Position numbers and translations under genes: made by a program
In this document: piece by piece, positions 25,877 to 34,931 of the stretch
How the letters are laid out: each line of letters begins with the position of its first letter
Numbering within the stretch: the first letter of the stretch is position 1
The notes under the pieces: model-generated
Database searches by the model: none
The model's input: the letters and a program-made list of their open reading frames with translations, nothing else
Told to the model about the DNA's origin: nothing
Source of the DNA: JAFEDN01 sp963844565
GTDB taxonomy: Bacteria > Pseudomonadota > Gammaproteobacteria > Coxiellales > Coxiellaceae
NCBI GenBank assembly: GCA_963844565.1
Contig: CAWJON010000002.1
Coordinates: forward strand, 1,612,001-1,676,000
Length of the DNA: 64,000 nucleotides
Direction: 5' to 3'

Positions 25877-27467
25877 GCTGCCTCCTTTTAGGGAAATCTT
25901 CACGGTAATGACCACCGCAACTTTCTTCACGCGCTAAGGCAGCAGTCACAATTAATTCAGCAATTAAGATAATATTGCGCAATTCAATTAAATCTCGGGT
26001 AATAATATATTTCCAATAATATTCTTCAATCATTTTTTTGCGAACTAAGACTAAATTTAATTGGTCTCGCAATCCCGCTTCTGTGCGGATAATCCCAGCA
26101 TAAGAAGTCATTTCACCACGCAACCCACGCCAATGGGCATTAATTTGGCTGGCGCGACGCTGATCCACAACGCTAGAAGAATTCCAATCATTGATAACTT
26201 GATGCAACTCCAACGGTTTATCCAGAAGAGCACAAGAATCTTGTGCTGCATTGCGACCGGTCACTACTCCTTCCAACAAAGAGTTACTTGCCAAACGATT
26301 GGCGCCATGTAATCCAGTAAATGCTGTTTCCCCAATCGCATAAAGATTATTCAAACCAGTTTTACCTTTTTCATCAGTGATGACCCCACCTCCCATGTAA
26401 TGAGCGGCAGGAACAACCGGAATTAGATCGCGATCTAGAGCCAAACCAACACTTTGTAACGTGTGATATATCATAGGAAAACGCTGTTGCAGAAAATTTT
26501 TATTTTGATGACGAATATCTAAATACACATAATCATAATCATAATTTTCGATCTCAGAAAAAATAGCCCTAGCCACGACATCACGTGTGGCCAACTCCAT
26601 TTTTTCTGGCGAATAACGTTTCATCATTCGCTCGCCGGTTTGTGGTGAAAGTAAATAGGCTCCCTCACCTCGTAATGCTTCGGAAATTAAAAGATTATTG
26701 ATTTTGGGATGATAAAGCAAAGTAGGATGAAATTGATAAAATTCCATACCGCTAACGCGAGCCCCAGCGCGATAAGCCATCGCCACCCCATCACCAGTCG
26801 CCGTGTTAAAGTTGGAAGTATAACGATAAACTTTTCCTGCCCCACCGGTCGCCAACACCACGGTTTTTGCGAGTAATGTGTGAATTAAATTATCAGCTTC
26901 AGCAAGCGCATATACCCCAACTACTTCAATTCCCGCTGTAAAACCATTTAATTTTTTTTGGGTAATTAAGTTGAGCGCGGTATGATTTTTAAAAATCTTA
27001 ATTTTCGAATTTTTTTTTAATTGCTCAGTTAAGGCGTTGATAATAGCCGCGCCTGTGGTATCGCCAACATGGTAAATGCGTCGAGTTGAATGTCCCGCTT
27101 CCTGACCGAGCTGTAAAGAATTATCAATGTCTCGATCAAATAAAACTCCCTGCTCGGATAAAAAAGAAATGCTTTCAGGGCCTTTCTCTAAAATTGATTT
27201 TACCGCCGTATAATCGCAAAATCCATCACCCGCAGACAAAGTATCGGCAATATGTTGATCGACAATATCTAAATTCGTCGCGGCCGCAATCCCACCTTGG
27301 GCATAATAAGTATTAGATTGATCAAGTTCGCCTTTAGTCAGTAACGCAATTGAAGTGTGGGGGCGAAGCTTTAATAATTCGAGAATATAACAAAGCCCGG
27401 CAATTCCTCCTCCAATCACAATCACATCAAACTGAAAACGGATTCCGCGTTGAGAAACATATTGCAT
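25860..27467 (-). CDS. nadB: L-aspartate oxidase
   Basis: Flavoprotein that oxidises aspartate to iminoaspartate, feeding NadA. The FAD dinucleotide motif DVIVIGGGIAGL is near the N terminus, with SNTYYAQGGIAAA, GHSTRRIYHVGDTTGA, QFHPT and GLHGANRLASNSLLEG as family motifs. 535 residues from the ATG at 27467 (MQYVSQRG), which has AGAAGG 6 nt upstream; a start 33 nt earlier would lie inside nadC. Overlaps the nadA start by 17 nt. Confidence 0.96.
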   Translation of the reverse strand: MQYVSQRGIRFQFDVIVIGGGIAGLCYILELLKLRPHTSIALLTKGELDQSNTYYAQGGIAAATNLDIVDQHIADTLSAGDGFCDYTAVKSILEKGPESISFLSEQGVLFDRDIDNSLQLGQEAGHSTRRIYHVGDTTGAAIINALTEQLKKNSKIKIFKNHTALNLITQKKLNGFTAGIEVVGVYALAEADNLIHTLLAKTVVLATGGAGKVYRYTSNFNTATGDGVAMAYRAGARVSGMEFYQFHPTLLYHPKINNLLISEALRGEGAYLLSPQTGERMMKRYSPEKMELATRDVVARAIFSEIENYDYDYVYLDIRHQNKNFLQQRFPMIYHTLQSVGLALDRDLIPVVPAAHYMGGGVITDEKGKTGLNNLYAIGETAFTGLHGANRLASNSLLEGVVTGRNAAQDSCALLDKPLELHQVINDWNSSSVVDQRRASQINAHWRGLRGEMTSYAGIIRTEAGLRDQLNLVLVRKKMIEEYYWKYIITRDLIELRNIILIAELIVTAALAREESCGGHYREDFPKRRQHETIG

Positions 27468-27468
27468 T

Positions 27469-28344
27469 TTAACCTTCTGTCCGCATAGAAAGATCGACAC
27501 TTCCCGCTGAATGCGTTAATTTCCCAATGGAAATAAAATCAACCCCTGTATCTGCAATTTCCCTCACATTGGCAAGGCTAATATTGCCAGAAGCTTCTGT
27601 TGAAACCTTTCCCGAACACAGTTTAACACAAGCGCGCAAAACTGGAGACGTCATATTGTCTAATAAAATGCGTGTAATTTTGTTTTTTCCATAGGCCAAT
27701 GCGCTCGTACATTCATCCTCTGAACGTACTTCTACAATAACCATAAACTTTTTTAAGATATCTTCAGGCAGACGCACTAAAGCATTTTTAACACCACCTA
27801 AAGCATCTATGTGGGTATCTTTGATCATTATAGCGTCATATAATCCCATCCGATGATTAACCCCGCCGCCACAGCGAACTGCATATTTTTCAATATAACG
27901 TAAGCCAGGCGTAGTTTTACGGGTATCTAAAATTTTCACCGGAGTATGCGCGACAGCACTGACAAATTTTTCGGTTAACGTCGCAATCGCGCATAAATGC
28001 TGCAAATAATTTAACACAACACGTTCAGCCATTAATAAAATTTTTGCAGGGCCCTGCAAGGTACACAAGATATCATTAGTTTGGAGTTGTTGCCCGTCTT
28101 GATAAGCTGAATGCATCTCGCTTTCTCTACTCAAATGATTGAGGATAGCTTGCACTACCGGTAAACCACACAGTCTGATGGGCTCAGGATGTTTGACAAT
28201 AATTTTGGTGCGTAATTTTTCATTATAATCAGATAACAATAAATCACTGGTGATATCGCAGTAAGAAGGTCCAAAATCCTCAATCAAAGCGGCTTTAATC
28301 ATCTGGTATTCGATGCAATCGGGCTGTAAACATTGATTTTGCAT
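27469..28344 (-). CDS. nadC: Nicotinate-nucleotide pyrophosphorylase (quinolinate phosphoribosyltransferase)
   Basis: Converts quinolinate and PRPP to nicotinate mononucleotide. Motifs are ERVVLNYLQHLCAIAT, KILDTRKTTPGLRYIEKYAVRCGGGVNHRMGL-type segment near residue 145, IMIKDTHI, EVRSEDE, LLDNM and EASGNISL. 291 residues, complete. First gene of nadC-nadB-nadA on the minus strand, so the pathway would be complete if the nadA indels are artefacts. Confidence 0.96.
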   Translation of the reverse strand: MQNQCLQPDCIEYQMIKAALIEDFGPSYCDITSDLLLSDYNEKLRTKIIVKHPEPIRLCGLPVVQAILNHLSRESEMHSAYQDGQQLQTNDILCTLQGPAKILLMAERVVLNYLQHLCAIATLTEKFVSAVAHTPVKILDTRKTTPGLRYIEKYAVRCGGGVNHRMGLYDAIMIKDTHIDALGGVKNALVRLPEDILKKFMVIVEVRSEDECTSALAYGKNKITRILLDNMTSPVLRACVKLCSGKVSTEASGNISLANVREIADTGVDFISIGKLTHSAGSVDLSMRTEG

Positions 28345-28465
28345 ATTTTAAGAACCCTTAAATAGCATTTTTTTGGAATTATGAATTCTAACATTTAATT
28401 AGCGGCGCCGCTATCGTCCGTTAAAGTACGTGGTGTACGCAAAACCTAATTCTATACCTCTAAAA

Positions 28466-28494
28466 TTGACTAACAATTTTTTTTATAATACCAT
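28466..28494 (+). promoter_or_regulatory. Putative promoter of the 516-residue orphan gene
   Basis: TTGACT (28466-28471) and TACCAT (28489-28494) are 17 nt apart; an overlapping TATAAT at 28484 is too close to the -35 to pair with it. A 12-nt GC-rich palindrome AGCGGCGCCGCT lies upstream at 28401-28412. Both are between nadC and the orphan gene. Confidence 0.35.
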
Positions 28495-28538
28495 GCGAAA
28501 TAAATATACAACTACATTTATCAGTAAAGGGAAATTAT

Positions 28539-30089
28539 ATGTCAAGAAAATTTTTAAGCTTTAATTTAGATGAGCTCTTAAAAAATAAATCAATTGAACC
28601 TTTACTATTAACTCTTATGTATTTTAGCAAAGGCCTCGTTGATGAAAAAAAATCAACTTCGAGCTTTGCCATAGAAGTTAAACAAGAAAAAAGAGAAGAG
28701 TTAAAATTATTTTTTAAAAAACATGGTCTAAAATCTTTTGTTTTCTTAGACCCATACCACAATACGATCATTCCAGAGAATCAATATCAAACTCCCTCAA
28801 AACATAAAAAAAGTGATTCCTCCATTGAATCACCTTCATTCTTAGGAAGTCCTTCAACTTCATCAATTGCTTCTTCTCCATCGGCAATTGCACCTACTAT
28901 AAGAGACTTTTTTTTCGAAAAAGCTAAATATCTCCGCACAAAGTTAAATTCAGATGAAAAACTTCATCTTCTACATTTAGATCAATCTGCGGAATTTCAA
29001 GGAACCCCAATAGTCGAAGGTGACTTTTCTTGTTTTGTTATAAAAGAAAAAAAAGAACAATATAGTATGCTTACAACCGCTGGAAGAGAAATTGGGTTAA
29101 CCGAATACGCTAAAAATTTGTTAACAAATAAAGAACCTGCTTTTTTTTCGGAAGAAAATAAAGAATTATTAAAAAATTTAGCTGCTATTCGTTATTTACT
29201 TCTTACTAATAGCAATAATCTTGAAAAATTAAAAAATCTGGTAATAAATTTCCATCAAGTTTATGATACTAACTTAAGTGATGAACAAAGAAAATCTCTA
29301 CTTGAATTAGAAACAACAATACTAGGGAAAAAATTTGTTAAAGAAAAAATTGCCGCAGAAGAACAAATGCGCGTAGAACGAGCAGCAAAAAAAGCATTTA
29401 AAAATCTTGAGACTTCAAACAAACAAGGTAAATTACGCACGCATTATCTAACAAATTTCACCCGTCATTTATTTCCTTATTTATCAACTAGCCAAAAACA
29501 GATTTTTGTCAGTTCATTTTTAAATGATGATTTCATTACTAGAATGTTACAAAATGAAAAAAACCTATTTGAAAAAATCAGTGATAAAAAATTAGATACC
29601 CCTAAAAATCAGGAAGAAAAAAAAGAAACTGCCCTTAGTCTATCAACTGCAATCATCAGAAAAGAATTAACCACAACCATAGAACTACAAAAAAAAGCAA
29701 GTCATGATGCAGAACATTTTCAAAAAATTAAAGAAACCAGTATATTCAGACACATTCCAATTCTGGGTAAATTCTTAGTTAGCCTGGTCGCTTTTTTCTA
29801 CATTCCCACCTATCGGGAAACGACTGAAAAAACTTATCCTATTCCAAAAATCACCCCCAGCAAATTAAGTTTTCTGCAAAAAATTTTTGCCCATCCCCCA
29901 GCCCTCCCAGCTCCAACCTCAAGCGCTCTACCTAAACCTCGACCTCATTCTATATTTTGCATTGCCGGTGAGAAAACAGCGTATCTTTGTGACCGCCGCA
30001 CTAAATTAATGGATACCCTTTTACCTCATACTTCAACGGCAGACAAAAATACCTTACAAAAAAAGACCTGCATCTTAAAGCGAGGATAA
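28539..30089 (+). CDS. Orphan Lys-rich protein (possible secreted effector)
   Basis: 516 residues, no family recognised. The first about 75 residues are compact, followed by a Ser/Pro-rich linker (about 90-125). Long charged, probably helical regions (about 125-390) are rich in Lys, Glu and Asn. One hydrophobic stretch lies at about 405-425 (LGKFLVSLVAFFYIP), then a Pro-rich segment (HPPALPAPTSSALPKPRP) and a basic tail. Codon use is A-rich like the neighbourhood. An AAAGGGA ribosome site precedes the ATG. The architecture is typical of Legionellales orphan effectors, but no clear C-terminal Glu-rich export signal is present, so this is a guess from context. Confidence 0.7.
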   Translation: MSRKFLSFNLDELLKNKSIEPLLLTLMYFSKGLVDEKKSTSSFAIEVKQEKREELKLFFKKHGLKSFVFLDPYHNTIIPENQYQTPSKHKKSDSSIESPSFLGSPSTSSIASSPSAIAPTIRDFFFEKAKYLRTKLNSDEKLHLLHLDQSAEFQGTPIVEGDFSCFVIKEKKEQYSMLTTAGREIGLTEYAKNLLTNKEPAFFSEENKELLKNLAAIRYLLLTNSNNLEKLKNLVINFHQVYDTNLSDEQRKSLLELETTILGKKFVKEKIAAEEQMRVERAAKKAFKNLETSNKQGKLRTHYLTNFTRHLFPYLSTSQKQIFVSSFLNDDFITRMLQNEKNLFEKISDKKLDTPKNQEEKKETALSLSTAIIRKELTTTIELQKKASHDAEHFQKIKETSIFRHIPILGKFLVSLVAFFYIPTYRETTEKTYPIPKITPSKLSFLQKIFAHPPALPAPTSSALPKPRPHSIFCIAGEKTAYLCDRRTKLMDTLLPHTSTADKNTLQKKTCILKRG

Positions 30090-30140
30090 CACCCTCCGTC
30101 ATTCTGACGCCGGATAGTAGTATCCACAAAGCCTCAGATT

Positions 30141-30149
30141 TGATATAAT
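30141..30149 (+). promoter_or_regulatory. Extended -10 promoter before the signalling cluster
   Basis: TGA-TATAAT (TG dinucleotide plus a perfect -10) lies 37 nt before the first ATG of the oxygenase-like gene. No -35 match is needed for an extended -10. Upstream, CGTCATTCTGACG at about 30099 makes a small hairpin. Confidence 0.45.
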
Positions 30150-30186
30150 AAAAACAGATTGCATAGCTTACTCAAAACCTATATAA

Positions 30187-30951
30187 ATGCTCTCTAGCTT
30201 AGATATATTTATAATAAACAAAAATCCAAAGGAAATAACCGTGGAATTAATACATTTAGCTAAAAATAATAATGAAAAGGTGGCGAGTTTAGAAGACTTC
30301 TTATTAGCCTGGGATAATGAATATAAAGCTCAAACAATGAAAATACCATTGTTTAATGAAAATATTACCAGTCAATGGACCACTCAACAGAAGCAGTATT
30401 TTGTGAAGATACTTTATCACCAAAGGGCCCATTTTGATGACGTGCTATGGTATTTAGGAAATTTCGCCCCCAACTCAATGAGTAGAGAAATGATTCTGGA
30501 TAATATTCGTGATGAATTTGGAAAAAATGGCAGATCTCATGAACAACTGTATTTAGATTTTGCAAAAGATATGGGAGTCGATTTAACCTTTGAACTTTTA
30601 GAAGAAAAATATTATCTACCGTTTATAATGGAATATAACAAAGGTCAGCTAAAATGGTTTCGTGAACACGATTGGCCACATTGTTGGTCGGCATTTGCCG
30701 CACTGGAAAGATTAGACAATGTCGACTATTCTAATTTAAAAAATACAGTAGAAAGTTTTAAGATGAATAAGGTGGATCTATTATTTTTTAAAGTGCACAT
30801 TCATGTTACTCACTTTGAAAGAATTGAACAAGGGAGCCTCCTAAGTCAGTGGGAAAGTGATTGCGAAACCATAAAAAAAGTTTTTATTTTTATCGGAAAT
30901 TCTCAGATTAGCATATGGAAAAAAATATCAGACACAATACAAGATTATTAA
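30187..30951 (+). CDS. Iron-oxygenase-like enzyme of the heme-oxygenase/TenA/CADD fold
   Basis: 254 residues resembling the haem-oxygenase-2-like iron-containing redox family (CADD, PqqC/TenA fold). Visible features: a helical bundle, YHQRAHFDDVLWYLGN at 77-92, RDEFGKNGRSHEQLY at 108-122 with possible ligands Glu110 and His118, LERLD with Glu174, and VHIHVTH with His204, His206 and His209. These fit a non-haem di-metal site, although the last motif differs from the H-x3-D-x2-H of CADD. The end overlaps the sensor kinase start by 37 nt, so the two are co-translated. The ATG at 30187 has no ribosome site; a GTG at 30241 has AAAGGA 7 nt upstream and may be the true start. A role in making a small-molecule signal is inferred only from the neighbours. 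Confidence 0.72.
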   Translation: MLSSLDIFIINKNPKEITVELIHLAKNNNEKVASLEDFLLAWDNEYKAQTMKIPLFNENITSQWTTQQKQYFVKILYHQRAHFDDVLWYLGNFAPNSMSREMILDNIRDEFGKNGRSHEQLYLDFAKDMGVDLTFELLEEKYYLPFIMEYNKGQLKWFREHDWPHCWSAFAALERLDNVDYSNLKNTVESFKMNKVDLLFFKVHIHVTHFERIEQGSLLSQWESDCETIKKVFIFIGNSQISIWKKISDTIQDY

Positions 30952-32237
30952 AAAAAATATTTAATAAATTTTTTGAATTCATTAACCAACGCGTTGAAGC
31001 CTTTGGCGCTCAATATATTATTTTAGGTATTTTTGGAATTTTAAATTACCCAATATATTACCTAATTTGGAAATATTATTCATATCAAAGTTATGAAAAC
31101 GTTTGGCTGAGACTGATAGCTACTTTCTTATGTCTATTCTTGTTATTGAAAAATTATTGGCCTAAAAAAATAAAAAAATACTTTTCTCTATATTGGATTT
31201 TAACCATATGGTTTTGTTTATCTTTCTTTTTCTTTTTTATGTTGTTTAAAAATAATGGTGCTACCGTTTGGTTGATGAGTACCAATACAATCTTATTTTG
31301 GTTAGCTCTAATTGTTGACTGGGTACTTTACATTATAATTTTACTAACAGGAATAGTATTTGCCTTATTATCCTATTATCTAACAACCCATCATCCTTTT
31401 CTTTCTTTAAAAATATATTCTGAAGGGATAATCGCACAATTTATTGGTTCTTTTTTAGTTGTTTTGCTTTTTGCGCGAAATAAACAACATTTTGAAAGAA
31501 CCAAACTTGAAACAATGAAATCTTTAGGTGCAACTCTTGCTCATGAACTGCGCACGCCATTGGCAACCATTCAATCCGGGGTTATGGCTTTAAAGAACCA
31601 TGTACCCGAAGTGTTAAAAACTTATCGTTCATTAACCAAAAAGAATCAGGTTGAATCTGTAATCAATGATGAAACCTTAGAAATTATTCCCGAAGTCATA
31701 GAAAGTGTTAGCGAGGAAGCTAACCATGCCAGCATTATTATAGAAATGCTGTTGACCAGTATTCAGCAACAGGAAATTAAAAAAGATGTGTTTCAAGCTG
31801 CCTCAATTTTTGAATGCATTGATTACTCTTTGACCCATTATTCTTTCCTTCCCTCGCAAAAAGAAAAAATAATCTGGAAGCCGAATGAAAATAAAGATTT
31901 TAAATTTTTTGGCGATAAGCTTTTAATTGCACACGTGTTATTCAATTTATTAAAAAACGCCCTTTATTTTTTAGCGAAGAGCCAGAAAGGCCAAATTTAT
32001 GTTTGGTTAACTGAAACAACTAAATATAATGAATTACATTTTAAAGACACAGGACCGGGTATTCCAAAAATAGACCTACCCCGTATCTTCGACCGCTTTT
32101 TTACCAAGGGTACTCATCGAGGCACCGGCATTGGTTTGGCATTTTGTAAAATGGTGATGGAAGCCCATAACGGAAAAATTTCATGCTTTTCCCAACAAGG
32201 TGAATATGTTGAATTTATTTTATCTTTCCCAAAGTGA
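30915..32237 (+). CDS. CqsS/LqsS-like quorum-sensing sensor histidine kinase
   Basis: 440 residues. Residues about 30-187 form six transmembrane helices with the pattern of the CqsS/LqsS receptor domain (GILNYPIYYLIW, YENVWLRLI, FFFFFMLFKNNGATVWLMS). The kinase core follows: H-box His210 in TLAHELRTPLATI, N-box Asn344/Asn348 in FNLLKNAL, G1 DTGPGIP (378-384) and G2 HRGTGIGLAF (401-410). Unlike Vibrio CqsS there is no receiver domain at the C terminus, as in Legionella LqsS. It lies between an oxygenase-like enzyme and a separate response regulator, its likely phosphotransfer partner. Ligand unknown. Confidence 0.86.
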   Translation: MEKNIRHNTRLLKKIFNKFFEFINQRVEAFGAQYIILGIFGILNYPIYYLIWKYYSYQSYENVWLRLIATFLCLFLLLKNYWPKKIKKYFSLYWILTIWFCLSFFFFFMLFKNNGATVWLMSTNTILFWLALIVDWVLYIIILLTGIVFALLSYYLTTHHPFLSLKIYSEGIIAQFIGSFLVVLLFARNKQHFERTKLETMKSLGATLAHELRTPLATIQSGVMALKNHVPEVLKTYRSLTKKNQVESVINDETLEIIPEVIESVSEEANHASIIIEMLLTSIQQQEIKKDVFQAASIFECIDYSLTHYSFLPSQKEKIIWKPNENKDFKFFGDKLLIAHVLFNLLKNALYFLAKSQKGQIYVWLTETTKYNELHFKDTGPGIPKIDLPRIFDRFFTKGTHRGTGIGLAFCKMVMEAHNGKISCFSQQGEYVEFILSFPK

Positions 32238-32309
32238 GAAAAAGCTTGATTTTTAAAAAATATTATTCTAAAATTTAGCATCATTTAATCTTTTTTATGG
32301 AAATTCTGT

Positions 32310-33317
32310 ATGGAAAAAAATTGGATTCCCTGCCTCCAGTACCCCACTGAAATAATCTTAATCGATGACAATAAAAATTTCTTAAAAACGCTGACGGCGG
32401 CTTTGGGTAATCGTTTTCGATGTCGAGCATTTGAAGATCCTAAACAAGCATTACAATATATTTCTGAAACGGTGAATCGTATTGGAATCACGATCAACAA
32501 ATATATCCCCGAAGTGGCTGAAGACATTGAAATCCACCAAAAAGGTTTGGTCATTAATTTATCCGATATCCATAAAGAAATTTACAATATGGATAGATTC
32601 AAAGAAATTAGCGTGGTAGTTGTGGACTATGGAATGCCCAGCATGAACGGACTTGAACTATGTAAAAAAATACGCGAAATAGTCCAAGCTCCCATAAAAA
32701 TTATTATGCTAACCGGTGAAGCCGATTATGAACTCGCTGTGCAGGCTTTTAACGATGGGCTGATCGATAAATTTATTCTGAAAAGTAAAACCAATTATGT
32801 AACCGAATTGGGTGAAGCTATACAAGTGCTCCGAGAAAAATACTTTATCGATTTATCCAAACCAGTGTATCGATCGCTACAAGCTGCAACGCAAAAACTT
32901 TTAGAAAATAAAGCCTTCGTTGATTTACTCAAGTCAATTCTCGATGAAAACAAATCCAGTGAGTTTTACATATTAGATGATTCTTTTAGTATTTTATTTT
33001 TAGATGAAAAAGGGGAGAATCCCATTTGGCTAGTGATGAAGACTGAAGAAGACGTGGATATGCAATATGAATTAGCCAGTAATGAGAAAAACGCTCCCAC
33101 CGATAAAGTGAATGCGATTAAAAATAAAGAAAAATTTGCCTATTTTGTCGACGAAGATGGAATCAATGAACCTGCAACGAATTGGAAATTATGTGAAGCA
33201 AAACCTTTGGGAGATAAAAACAGTGGTTTTTACTACGCTATTTTGAAAGGAAAAGATAGCTTTCCCTTGAATAAAGGTCATATCGCTTCTTACAACCAGT
33301 ATTTAAAAACAAAGTAA
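32310..33317 (+). CDS. LqsR-like response regulator with an extended receiver
   Basis: 335 residues. The receiver spans about 13-175 with acidic pocket Asp19/Asp20, phospho-acceptor Asp106 in VVVVDYGMPSMNG, Thr135 in IIMLTGEA and Lys158 in FILKSK. Between the second strand and the phospho-acceptor there is an insertion of about 40-50 residues (about 55-100), so the receiver is longer than the usual 120. The C-terminal half (about 180-335) has no DNA-binding motif I recognise. Length and layout are close to Legionella LqsR. It follows the kinase by 72 nt; GGAA lies about 7 nt before the ATG. Confidence 0.8.
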   Translation: MEKNWIPCLQYPTEIILIDDNKNFLKTLTAALGNRFRCRAFEDPKQALQYISETVNRIGITINKYIPEVAEDIEIHQKGLVINLSDIHKEIYNMDRFKEISVVVVDYGMPSMNGLELCKKIREIVQAPIKIIMLTGEADYELAVQAFNDGLIDKFILKSKTNYVTELGEAIQVLREKYFIDLSKPVYRSLQAATQKLLENKAFVDLLKSILDENKSSEFYILDDSFSILFLDEKGENPIWLVMKTEEDVDMQYELASNEKNAPTDKVNAIKNKEKFAYFVDEDGINEPATNWKLCEAKPLGDKNSGFYYAILKGKDSFPLNKGHIASYNQYLKTK

Positions 33318-33321
33318 TGAC

Positions 33322-34920
33322 TTAGCCAGGGGTAAGCCGAGCAGTAGCAGGTTTACCATAGAACCAATTCTTGCATCGATTAACGACTGGACTGAAATAA
33401 CCGCACCACGAAGAAGAGACTCGAGGAGGTTCTGTTGTTTGAATTGACATAGATGAGGAAGATGGCTGAGGAAACGCTCGCAATAAATGCACAAATAAGT
33501 GAGCCGTTCCTAAAGCTGTCCCTAATAATGAACCTATGCCAATTCCTTTTATCCCTAATTCTAATGGAAAACCCAGTAGATAAGAACCCAATACACTGGT
33601 CCAAAGCCAAGCATTGAACGCAATAGTAGATTTAATATGATTGGGTTTTGTACGCAAGCTTTGCAACATGGTTAGAGAGAGCGTATACAAAATAGAAGTG
33701 CCTGCAGCCAAAGGCACCACAATTTGAGCCGAGGACATAACTTCACTCGTAACATCACCAAATACAGTCAGTATTTGTGGATAAGCTCCGATGGGAATAC
33801 AGACTAAACTACTAAATATCAAACTCGCCAATAGCCCTCCGCGAGCTAACCGGCCTTTATAAACTTCATTTTTTGTACCATTGATATTTAAAGAAACAGC
33901 CTGCGAGAAAACATGAGCAAACAGCAAAGACAAAAATGCCAGTTGTCCGGCGAAATTTTGAACGGCTAACGCGGTTACTCCGAAAAAACCTGCTTGAAAA
34001 ATTTTAGCTAAGATGGTAGCTAATTCACTTAAATAAGCAGCTTCAATAGGAAAAAGCTGTTTAATTAAATGGATAATTTGCTTATAATCATGCTTGGACC
34101 ATGAATAGAAACTTGTGGCAAATCGGTAATCTTTAAACTTAGCTTGATATAAACACAGACCAACACCTAAAGTGGATATAAAATTTTCGGCTAAAATGCC
34201 GGCGAAAACACCAAATATTCCTTTTCCCGGTAATAAAATTACTTCCATTCCATACCCAAATGCATAGGTTAAAAAACCCCCACCGAACAAAAAACTTACC
34301 ACGCTAACGGTAATCATCCATTTTTGATGCTGATGGATGATAAAAATTTGTTGGAAAATAAATCGAATGGTCGTTAAGGGAATAATCGCGGCAGCAGGCC
34401 GTAGAAATTGTTGCGCTAACTCAGAGATTTCCTCATCCTGCCCAAATAAATTGACCAACCATGCTTTCGAAAATATCAACAGACCGGCGGAAATTAACAC
34501 AAAAGGAGAAGCTAAAACTAACGAGTTTTTTATTAGACGCTCGATATCTTTTTTACAGTTTTCTTTTTCTTCGTCAAGGATCGTGGAATCGGTTATTTTA
34601 CCATATATTTCTCCACCCTCCAGCATCATTGCAAATGAAACAACCCCGGGAATTAACACAGCCGTGTCAAATACATTCACTATAAGGGTCGCAACCGCTA
34701 AAGATTGAGTATTATCTTTATTATTACTAGGGAGACGACCGAGGATGATAAATAATAAAGGCAATTCCAAGCTATAGGTGAAAGCAATCAGGATTTTTGA
34801 AGCACGTACGCTGGTTTTCCATATTATACTTCTATACGTTTCAAATTTTTCATCCTTTTGCTCAAAATCCTGCAAAGGTCTATAAGGGGTTGAAATAATG
34901 GTTTTTGTTTCGTCTTGCAT
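33322..34920 (-). CDS. MATE family multidrug/toxin exporter
   Basis: A 532-residue inner-membrane protein with about 12 helices in two related halves. The first half has LELPLLFIILGRLP and GEIYGKITD; the middle AAAIIPLTTIRFIFQQIF fits the MATE pattern. An N-terminal cytosolic extension of about 35 residues and a C-terminal Ser/Arg-rich tail are longer than in NorM. Substrate unknown. It converges with the response regulator gene, 4 nt between stops, and follows rsmI's opposite end without an operon link. Confidence 0.82.
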   Translation of the reverse strand: MQDETKTIISTPYRPLQDFEQKDEKFETYRSIIWKTSVRASKILIAFTYSLELPLLFIILGRLPSNNKDNTQSLAVATLIVNVFDTAVLIPGVVSFAMMLEGGEIYGKITDSTILDEEKENCKKDIERLIKNSLVLASPFVLISAGLLIFSKAWLVNLFGQDEEISELAQQFLRPAAAIIPLTTIRFIFQQIFIIHQHQKWMITVSVVSFLFGGGFLTYAFGYGMEVILLPGKGIFGVFAGILAENFISTLGVGLCLYQAKFKDYRFATSFYSWSKHDYKQIIHLIKQLFPIEAAYLSELATILAKIFQAGFFGVTALAVQNFAGQLAFLSLLFAHVFSQAVSLNINGTKNEVYKGRLARGGLLASLIFSSLVCIPIGAYPQILTVFGDVTSEVMSSAQIVVPLAAGTSILYTLSLTMLQSLRTKPNHIKSTIAFNAWLWTSVLGSYLLGFPLELGIKGIGIGSLLGTALGTAHLFVHLLRAFPQPSSSSMSIQTTEPPRVSSSWCGYFSPVVNRCKNWFYGKPATARLTPG

Positions 34921-34931
34921 TGTTTTAAAGC

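Noticed and set aside
28345..28375. PmrA-like box before nadC or the orphan gene (TTTTAAGAACCCTTAAAT)
   Set aside because: The two TTAA half-sites are 10 nt apart instead of 11, and the flanking bases do not match the consensus.
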